Shown here piece after piece: positions 58,325 through 64,000 of a stretch of 64,000 nt of DNA. The notes under the pieces were generated by a model. That model was not told the origin of the DNA. It searched no databases and saw nothing but the letters and a program-made list of their open reading frames with translations. Numbering within the stretch: position 1 is the first letter of the stretch; the number at the start of each line of letters is the position of its first letter. Position numbers and translations under genes: made by a program. The DNA is from Bacillota bacterium (GTDB lineage Bacteria; Bacillota; Clostridia; Peptostreptococcales; Anaerovoracaceae). The stretch spans positions 62,001-126,000 of the forward strand of contig JAFWZZ010000035.1 in NCBI GenBank assembly GCA_017522185.1, written 5' to 3'.

Positions 58325-60106
58325 ATGAAATCGAGAAATATGAGTACATTCATGAAATCCCTGCTGGTTCTGACGCTGGCATTTGCATTTGCATTTGCAC
58401 CATTCGTTGCTGATCAGGCATCTGCAGGCACGAAGATTGTGGATAAAACAATCTCTGTAGCGGATAAGCCAATCAGCAAAATTTCCAGCACATTTATTGC
58501 GCAGTATTCCTTCTCCCTTGATAGCGCAGGCGTTACATATAATTTAGACGCAATCGCTGGCATCGTAGGCGGAACCGGAATGGTTGATGGCACAGAAGTA
58601 AAGCTTGACGTTGAAAAAGATGGCGTTGCAATTGCACCAATGTCACCAAATCATTGGGAAGTATCAGAACCAGGCCACTATACAATTGATGTATATGTGC
58701 CTGCAAATCCAAATCTGGCATCTTCTCCAATTCCGAAGGTAAGCATTGAAGGCAGTGTGGTTGTCGAATCTCAAAGCTTACCTCAGTATGAATTTTTTGT
58801 AGCAGAACCAGTAGACGTGACAGATGATTCCAACATATTTACCATTTCTGCAGGAGCTGCAAAATACCAGGGCAACAGCGATTTAGGCAGATTATTCTAT
58901 GTAAAAGATCACTACACCGGTCAGTTTATGTACATGGGTGAATTGACAAGTGTTGCTACAGAGGCTAACAGAGTTGGCGTCGAAGGCGACAGAGGTAAAG
59001 AATATACTGTATATGTAGTAAACAGAAATCTTGCAGACGACAACAAGAATGAAGTTCCTCTGCCTATCGGCGGTACTGGCGGTACTACAAGTGACGTATT
59101 CACTTTAACACCGGAACAGGAAGCAAAACTGGCAGAATATTCACAGTCTATTACATTCTCCACTCCAGTACCTCCAGTAGGTCAGATTACAAAAATCACC
59201 TATAAGAAGGCGATTACACTGGCACAGCTTTCCTGGACTGTACCAAACAAGGCGACTGGCCGCCAGCCTAATATTACAGGCTATATTGTAGAACGTTATA
59301 ATGAAGCAGGCACAAAGCGGTTAAAATCTTCCAAGATTACAAAATTACAGGATAAATATGGCAACTATTTGAACACTGTACCATACAATGGCTACACACC
59401 ATACAACGGAAAATCCTTATATAAAGTAACACCTTACTTTGAATATTTAGGTCAGACATATTATGGCACTCCTGTAACAAAGAAAGTAGAATCCAAGAAA
59501 CTGACTGCAACTGCTACAGATGGTAATGCAGTAAAGATTACAAACAACAAGGCAGGCTACACTGTAAACGCAGAATACGGTGCTACTGGTGTTGGTATCT
59601 TCCAGAAGAAGGGATCCAAATGGGTTCTGGTTAAGAAGTCTAAGATTAACAAGGAAAGAGGCTGGATCTACCTGACTGTAAGTAAGACTGGCATTGGTAA
59701 GAAGAACGTAAAATTCAAGTCTTATGTTGTAGATGGCGGCAAGACATATTGGTCCCCAATCACTACGAAGACAAAATTAATCAAACCTCGTAAGAATCAG
59801 ACAACAATTGGAACAGCAAGCAACATCGGTGCATACCCATGGCTGGAAGTTACCAAGGTTAGAACAAAGATTTGGTACGAAGGCAACGATATGTATGTAA
59901 AATATCGTGTTGTAAACAGAGATTCCAAGAAGAGGATCGCAGTACAGACAACTGTTGTAGTTGAAAACCTGTACTCCGGCAAGTTCACAACAGCTGGTAG
60001 AAGTAACAAGAAGTACATTACTTTAGGTTATGGTAAGATGGGCTTCGTAACTGTTAAGATTAAGAATGCGAAGAAGGTAGACCTGGTTAACAGTATCGTT
60101 AGATAG
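58325..60106 (+). CDS. Secreted repeat protein A
   Basis: A 593-residue exported protein. The signal peptide runs to about residue 36 (MKSRNM..., hydrophobic run with LAFAFAFAP encoded by tandem GCATTT repeats, cleavage near ASA). The N-terminal region up to about 270 has no recognised domain. Fn3-like modules follow (about 285-395), then a GVGIFQKKGSKWVLVKKSK and VKFKSYVVDGGKTYWSP unit, and a C-terminal YEGNDMYVKYRVVNRDSK beta domain shared with the protein encoded next. No sortase or choline anchor. The ATG follows AAGGAGGGCTATAAG. Likely cell-surface or exported; function unknown. Confidence 0.78.
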   Translation: MKSRNMSTFMKSLLVLTLAFAFAFAPFVADQASAGTKIVDKTISVADKPISKISSTFIAQYSFSLDSAGVTYNLDAIAGIVGGTGMVDGTEVKLDVEKDGVAIAPMSPNHWEVSEPGHYTIDVYVPANPNLASSPIPKVSIEGSVVVESQSLPQYEFFVAEPVDVTDDSNIFTISAGAAKYQGNSDLGRLFYVKDHYTGQFMYMGELTSVATEANRVGVEGDRGKEYTVYVVNRNLADDNKNEVPLPIGGTGGTTSDVFTLTPEQEAKLAEYSQSITFSTPVPPVGQITKITYKKAITLAQLSWTVPNKATGRQPNITGYIVERYNEAGTKRLKSSKITKLQDKYGNYLNTVPYNGYTPYNGKSLYKVTPYFEYLGQTYYGTPVTKKVESKKLTATATDGNAVKITNNKAGYTVNAEYGATGVGIFQKKGSKWVLVKKSKINKERGWIYLTVSKTGIGKKNVKFKSYVVDGGKTYWSPITTKTKLIKPRKNQTTIGTASNIGAYPWLEVTKVRTKIWYEGNDMYVKYRVVNRDSKKRIAVQTTVVVENLYSGKFTTAGRSNKKYITLGYGKMGFVTVKIKNAKKVDLVNSIVR

Positions 60107-60156
60107 AATAGAAAAGAAAAGTGGATACACCTTTAACAGGTAGGATTAGGTAGGAT

Positions 60157-60184
60157 GGAGGTCTCGGTAACGAGACCTCCTTTT
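60157..60184 (+). terminator. Intrinsic terminator between the two secreted-protein genes
   Basis: GGAGGTCTCG and CGAGACCTCC form a perfect stem around GTAA, followed by TTTTA. Read-through would be needed for co-transcription of the second gene; its own promoter is not obvious. Confidence 0.9.
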
Positions 60185-60213
60185 ATATCACAGGAAACGG
60201 AGTGTAAGAAGGG

Positions 60214-61644
60214 ATGAAAAAGAAAAAAAGAACTGCAGTAAGACTGCTGGTCACTTTGATTGTGATATGCGCTGCAATGACCTGTACCGCCTGGGCGATT
60301 CCGGAAGAAGGTCCGTTGGTACAGATGCCGGATCCGAAATTGGAAAATGCAGTTGATGAGGTTATTTTCGTACCAGAGAAAGATGGCTTTCAAATGAAGT
60401 TCAAAGTCCAGACCGGCTACTACGAAAAAAACAATTTACCAGAGTACGACACCATCGATTGTGCGAACTATCTGATTCAGGATGAAAATGGACAGCTTAT
60501 TGCAAAGAAGCAGGTTCCGGTTGATATGAAAGCGTTTTGGAACTCTTTTGAGAACGTATGTGAAGAGAGATTACTGAAACCAGGAGAAACCATTACGCTG
60601 TATTTTGATTTGGCATCCAGTGGTGATGGACAACAGGGAAATACCGCGGCAACGCTTTACGATTGGAATGGAAATCCAATCGGTTTCAAAAGCATTACCG
60701 TAACAGTGCCCTCTGTGGAAGAATTAATCTACGCGCATGATGTGAAGGTTGTACGAAAGGAATTCAGAACTGCTTATCTGCAGTGGAGCTATACAAGCTA
60801 TACAGATTACCGTTACATTGATGTCGAGGGTTTCAAAATCGATTGCCTTAATGAAGAGGGAACGAAAGTTCTGCAGACGAATTGGTATGAATCACCGATC
60901 ACCACGAACATGGGTGAAGATGAGTTTGAATATGGGATTACAGTACCATTGAACAAAAAATATAAGGTGCGGATAACTCCATATTATCTGGAAAAGGGCG
61001 AGAAACAGTTTACCGGATCCAGCGAATTGATTACTGTGACTTCTTCCAACGTAAAAGCACCAAAGGCAAGCGTCACAAAGATTAGTAATAAGAAGGTGAG
61101 AATCACCATCACCAAAGCAGAAAATGCAACAGGAACAATCGTTTATCAAAAAGTAAACGGCATCTGGAAGAAACTGGGGTCCACAACAGGCACAAAGTAT
61201 ACTGTAACTAAGAATACCGCAGGAAAGAAGAGTTATAAGTTTAAGTCCTATACAAAGCATGATGGAAAGACTTACTACTCTGGATACAGCGGTGTATACA
61301 CACCAAAGGTGAATGTAAAAAAATATGATCCAATCTATGATGCAAAAGAATATGCGAATAAAAAATCATGGGTGGAACCGGTAAAAGTATACTATGATCA
61401 TGGAAAGATAAAAGTAAGAGCGCTATTCATCAACAATAACAAGTATAAAGTAAATGACTTCAAATATAAGATTACCGTAAAAGCTGACGGAAAAACCATT
61501 GGTAGCAGAACTATAAACGCAGGTCCGATTAAGAAACAGTCTTATGTTATAAAAACCTTTACCTTAAAGAACTGCAAGACAGGGGCTGACTTAAGAAATG
61601 GAAACGTGAAGTTTATAAGAAAGAAGGTTGACGTGAGCAGATAA
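60214..61644 (+). CDS. Secreted repeat protein B, paralogue of A
   Basis: A 476-residue exported protein with a signal peptide (MKKKKR, hydrophobic core LLVTLIVICAAM, cleavage near AWA). Residues about 200-290 contain an Fn3-like unit with YKVRITPYYLEKGEK, compare YKVTPYFEYLGQ in A. About 320-375 has IVYQKVNGIWKKLG and YKFKSYTKHDGKTYYSG, matching A, and the C terminus has WVEPVKVYYDHGKIKVRALFINNNK, matching A's last domain. The two proteins are clearly paralogues with different N-terminal parts. The gene is more A+T-rich than the metabolic genes. Function unknown. Confidence 0.78.
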   Translation: MKKKKRTAVRLLVTLIVICAAMTCTAWAIPEEGPLVQMPDPKLENAVDEVIFVPEKDGFQMKFKVQTGYYEKNNLPEYDTIDCANYLIQDENGQLIAKKQVPVDMKAFWNSFENVCEERLLKPGETITLYFDLASSGDGQQGNTAATLYDWNGNPIGFKSITVTVPSVEELIYAHDVKVVRKEFRTAYLQWSYTSYTDYRYIDVEGFKIDCLNEEGTKVLQTNWYESPITTNMGEDEFEYGITVPLNKKYKVRITPYYLEKGEKQFTGSSELITVTSSNVKAPKASVTKISNKKVRITITKAENATGTIVYQKVNGIWKKLGSTTGTKYTVTKNTAGKKSYKFKSYTKHDGKTYYSGYSGVYTPKVNVKKYDPIYDAKEYANKKSWVEPVKVYYDHGKIKVRALFINNNKYKVNDFKYKITVKADGKTIGSRTINAGPIKKQSYVIKTFTLKNCKTGADLRNGNVKFIRKKVDVSR

Positions 61645-61658
61645 AGGAGGTCAGTGGA

Positions 61659-62093
61659 ATGGGCAAAAAGAATCAGAAAATCCATTTTGGTGAGTTTTTG
61701 CTCCCACATTTATCAAATCTTTCCTACACGCTGGACGGAAAACCCGGTGCACAGGTTTTGTTTTATCACAACGCCAAAGATGATATGGTCATCAGTTTTG
61801 AAGAGGGCATGAGTTGTATGGATGCCGGACATCGCAGGCTGAAGAACCGAAGGACAATTCATGCGGAGCATCAGGAACAAAGCCGTTACCTGCATCAGTA
61901 TAAGATTCTATCGGAAGACAAAGACAGATTCGATGACATCGTATTTTTTCATCTGGAAATCAGTGATGATGCGGGGCAGGCACACAGTTGTCCGGGACAG
62001 ATGGTGCTCTCGGGTAAGTACAGGCAGGAGGAAGGCGTTGAACCGGTTTTAATTGAATTATTACGCAATGCCGAACTGGTATGTGCAATTTAG
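61659..62093 (+). CDS. Uncharacterised 144-residue protein
   Basis: A soluble, His/Asp/Glu-rich protein with no signal peptide or membrane helix. It has an ISFEEGMSCMDAGHRRLKNRR stretch near residues 45-65 and two more cysteines at the C-terminal end. I recognise no family. The ATG follows AAAGGAGGTCAGTGGA, 14 bases after secreted protein B stops, so it is in the same operon. Seventeen bases separate it from the next small gene. Confidence 0.65.
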   Translation: MGKKNQKIHFGEFLLPHLSNLSYTLDGKPGAQVLFYHNAKDDMVISFEEGMSCMDAGHRRLKNRRTIHAEHQEQSRYLHQYKILSEDKDRFDDIVFFHLEISDDAGQAHSCPGQMVLSGKYRQEEGVEPVLIELLRNAELVCAI

Positions 62094-62109
62094 AAATGGA
62101 GGTAACATT

Positions 62110-62412
62110 ATGGCTAAGGAATTCAAACTCAAGGAAGTATTAGACAAGGTAGAAGACGCAGTGAAAGAACTGAAGAACGATGACGAACTGCAGGCTAAGT
62201 TCAAGAAGGAACCGGTAAAGACACTGGAAGAAATCACGGGTCTGGACTTACCGGACGAAAAGGTAAAGAAGGTTGTTGCTCTGGTTGAAGCAAAGATCGA
62301 CGATGCAGATGTAGATGAAAAACTGGCTGCATTGAGTGATAAGTTTGAAGACTTTGGCGATGATCTGAAAGACAAAATCGGCGGTTTCTTCGACAAGTTT
62401 GACAGAGACTAA
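62110..62412 (+). CDS. Small acidic helical protein
   Basis: A 100-residue protein that is almost all charged helix: KEVLDKVEDAVKELKNDDEL, then FKKEPVKTLEEITGLDLPDEKV, and a C-terminal amphipathic DDLKDKIGGFFDKFDRD. The 'EPVKTLEEITGLDLPDEKV' part recalls Nif11/NHLP-leader-like proteins, but no processing site such as GG is obvious and no peptide-modifying gene is present. The ATG at 62110 follows AATGGAGGTAACATT; an earlier ATG overlaps the previous gene. Role unknown. Confidence 0.65.
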   Translation: MAKEFKLKEVLDKVEDAVKELKNDDELQAKFKKEPVKTLEEITGLDLPDEKVKKVVALVEAKIDDADVDEKLAALSDKFEDFGDDLKDKIGGFFDKFDRD

Positions 62413-62444
62413 CGAGACATCGACATAAAACCAGGATTATAAAA

Positions 62445-62472
62445 CAGGCGCCGCCTTCTGGCGGCGCTGTTT
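62445..62472 (+). terminator. Intrinsic terminator after the small acidic protein gene
   Basis: AGGCGCCGCC and GGCGGCGCT pair around TTCT, followed by GTTT. It ends the secreted-protein operon. Confidence 0.75.
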
Positions 62473-62508
62473 CCATAACAGTATGAAACTATATTTAGGA
62501 GGTACACC

Positions 62509-63267
62509 ATGGGTTTATTTGGAAAGAAACCGGACTGCCCGATTTGCGGTAGCCCAACGCCAAGATTATTACCTACAAAGATTGAAGGACAGCCGATCTG
62601 TAAAGACTGTGATAAGAAAATTTCCATGGACATGGATATGAAAGTCAATCTGACGTTAGATCAGCTTCGTGATCATCTTGCTTTCAGAGAAGAAAACGCA
62701 GAACTTCACAAGGCGTTCAAGATTACAAGAAATGAAGCTTTTGTACACGACAATCACAAGCTGTTTATCGATGACGAAAAGCAGCTTTTCTATATCGACA
62801 GTGGGGAAGAAAACCCAACGATTTTTAAATTCAGTGAACTGACGGCTTTCCGTTATGTGGAAGTGCTTAATGTAAGAGGCGGCATTTTGGATGGTCTGAA
62901 GAGATACCAGAAGGCGGTTATCGACTTTACCAGGGAGCACAAAATTAAAGATGAAAGTTATACACTTCTGTTAGAAGAAAAGATGAGACACTATGTCAAT
63001 CTGGATCACTGGGAAGAATACTTCCGGGGCATCGATGACCAGATGATGGAACTGCAGAAGCCAATTAAACATTTCAAGCTGGAATTTGACTTTGATCACC
63101 CATATTGGAAGACGATGGAATTCAAGTATGTGGAACCGGCAATGTTCAAGAAAGAAGATGCACCATCCAATAGTGAAATCCGTGCTTATTTGAACTACTG
63201 CGAACCAATTCTGAAAGAAGCATCTCACATTGGAGATGTTATGTTAAAGATTCTCGATGCCAAATAA
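62509..63267 (+). CDS. DUF4428-like zinc-ribbon protein
   Basis: A 252-residue protein with an N-terminal zinc-ribbon (C10-x2-C13 and C31-x2-C34 in CPICG and CKDC) of the DUF4428 type, preceded by MGLFGKK. The following region has an FVHDNHKLFIDDEKQLFYI and LTAFRYVEVL pattern typical of the larger DUF4428 proteins, then an acidic helical tail. Start follows TTAGGAGGTACACC. It is separated from the upstream genes by a terminator and 24 bases from the next gene. Role unknown, perhaps protein-protein contacts at the membrane. Confidence 0.6.
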   Translation: MGLFGKKPDCPICGSPTPRLLPTKIEGQPICKDCDKKISMDMDMKVNLTLDQLRDHLAFREENAELHKAFKITRNEAFVHDNHKLFIDDEKQLFYIDSGEENPTIFKFSELTAFRYVEVLNVRGGILDGLKRYQKAVIDFTREHKIKDESYTLLLEEKMRHYVNLDHWEEYFRGIDDQMMELQKPIKHFKLEFDFDHPYWKTMEFKYVEPAMFKKEDAPSNSEIRAYLNYCEPILKEASHIGDVMLKILDAK

Positions 63268-63291
63268 AGCACCTGAAAAGGAGATGTTATA

Positions 63292-64000
63292 ATGGGCTAC
63301 GATTTAACAAAAAATATAGAACTTTATCTTCTCCATGCGGAACATCTGCGGGAGGACCTGTCCCCAAATCAAAAGCAGTATTATTTAGATGCAGCAGCCT
63401 GGCTGGGTGAGCAGAACTTTTCGACTGCAGAAGAGGCTGTTGCAGCCATGAAACAGACGCCTTTTTACGAAGGCGGTGCATTGGCTAAGACTGCAGATGA
63501 CATTGGCATCCGCATCAAAGCCATGAAAGAAGTGGGCTACGATGATGTGGCAGCCATCCATCAGCAGCGGAAAGAAAAGTTTGACGCCCAGGGGAACGGC
63601 TACGTTTTTTCATCTGCATGGCTGGATGACTATAAGAGAGCCGGAGCGGAAGCTGAAAAATACGCAAGAAGAAAAGAAGTGTTCGGCAAAATTTTTGCAG
63701 CTTATGTACAGATTACAGGAAACCCGCAGGGGGAATACCGCAAGGATGCAGAAGCGGATATTACAGCCGGCATACAGGAACTTCAGACTTTGGGAGTAAC
63801 CTTTGACCAGCTGGCGGGACAACCGGTATATCGCAATTTAACCATGACCACAGACAAAGGCATGGTGGCCTTTGTGGACTTTGTGCACAGATATTTGGAT
63901 GGTGGACCGGCAGACACGTCTTTAGATGATATGCAGGAAGAACAGGATGAAATCGCAGCTTTCGTGCAGGCACATAAGGCCGAACTGCAGGCCGTGGGCA
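63292..64000 (+). CDS. Uncharacterised protein (3' end outside window)
   Basis: The frame starts at an ATG after AAAAGGAGATGTTATA and is still open at the last base, giving at least 236 residues. It begins MGYDLTKNIELYLLHAEHL and is rich in Ala, Gln and acidic residues with helical heptads (EKYARRKEVFGKIFAAY). No transmembrane helix or known domain is visible. It lies 24 bases behind the DUF4428-like gene and is probably co-transcribed. An internal ATG at 63542 in another frame is a shadow. Function unknown. Confidence 0.7.
   Translation, partial: MGYDLTKNIELYLLHAEHLREDLSPNQKQYYLDAAAWLGEQNFSTAEEAVAAMKQTPFYEGGALAKTADDIGIRIKAMKEVGYDDVAAIHQQRKEKFDAQGNGYVFSSAWLDDYKRAGAEAEKYARRKEVFGKIFAAYVQITGNPQGEYRKDAEADITAGIQELQTLGVTFDQLAGQPVYRNLTMTTDKGMVAFVDFVHRYLDGGPADTSLDDMQEEQDEIAAFVQAHKAELQAVG

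Noticed and set aside
1..64000. tRNA and rRNA genes
   Set aside because: I looked for GGTTCGAATCC-like T-arms and conserved rRNA blocks. One GGTTCGAATCCC string (18251-18262) lies inside sdaAB coding sequence without a cloverleaf, and GGTTCGAATCCC at about 46384 lies inside aroF.

Overview
The window reads as chromosome of a strictly anaerobic, amino-acid-fermenting Clostridia-type Firmicute. The grounds are AGGAGG-type ribosome binding sites, sigma-A promoters with 17-base spacers, intrinsic terminators after most operons, three [FeFe] hydrogenases, an indolepyruvate:ferredoxin oxidoreductase, a two-subunit Fe-S serine dehydratase, a butyryl-CoA:acetate-type CoA-transferase and a flavodiiron protein. 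G+C looks close to one half. A family such as Anaerovoracaceae would fit, but that is a guess. No rRNA, tRNA, CRISPR array or prophage was seen. Both window edges cut genes (feoB at the left, an unknown gene at the right).

Layout. 0-3.5 kb: feoB 3' end, its Cys-rich partner, an acetamidase-like protein and a B3/B4-domain protein. 3.5-7.0 kb: a class III aminotransferase, an internally duplicated aldolase-like protein and glutaminase in one operon. 7.2-11.1 kb: a Crp/Fnr regulator divergent from an acyl-CoA dehydrogenase/ETF-alpha/rubredoxin fusion followed by a flavodiiron protein, which looks like an oxygen-reducing chain. 11.2-22.8 kb: two separate HydCBA hydrogenase operons, each with a Rex-like operator on its promoter, separated by a group B monomeric hydrogenase and convergent sdaAB. 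22.8-32.8 kb: a SUFU-domain gene, GntR regulator, iorAB, an iron-regulated-looking DUF3793 gene, NhaC antiporter, GNAT and flavodoxin-fold genes, SdpR/SdpI-like pair and a MerR regulator. 32.8-35.9 kb: a long hairpin element and a P-type ATPase behind a yybP-ykoY (Mn2+) riboswitch. 35.9-46 kb: YlmH-like protein, CoA-transferase, a large secreted protein, acyl-CoA synthetase divergent from DUF1836, ABC-F protein, a toxin-antitoxin pair and an SDR. 46.0-54.3 kb: one operon with every step from DAHP to phenylpyruvate (aroF-aroB-aroA-aroC-pheA-aroE/aroK fusion-aroQ), controlled by a Phe-codon leader peptide and attenuator, ending in an M50-type protease. 54.3-64 kb: a TTCTAGAA repeat array, ArsC/Spx-like protein, AAA ATPase, lipoprotein, a deleted IS200/IS605 remnant, a membrane-bound LuxR-type regulator, two paralogous secreted proteins and four poorly characterised genes.

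The best candidates for something undescribed are the acyl-CoA-dehydrogenase/ETF/rubredoxin plus flavodiiron module, the tandem degenerate class II aldolase protein, the 153-base element that appears to interrupt a terminator, the two intergenic TTC/GAA arrays, and the LuxR/secreted-protein locus with 12-base-phased CCCACC repeats.
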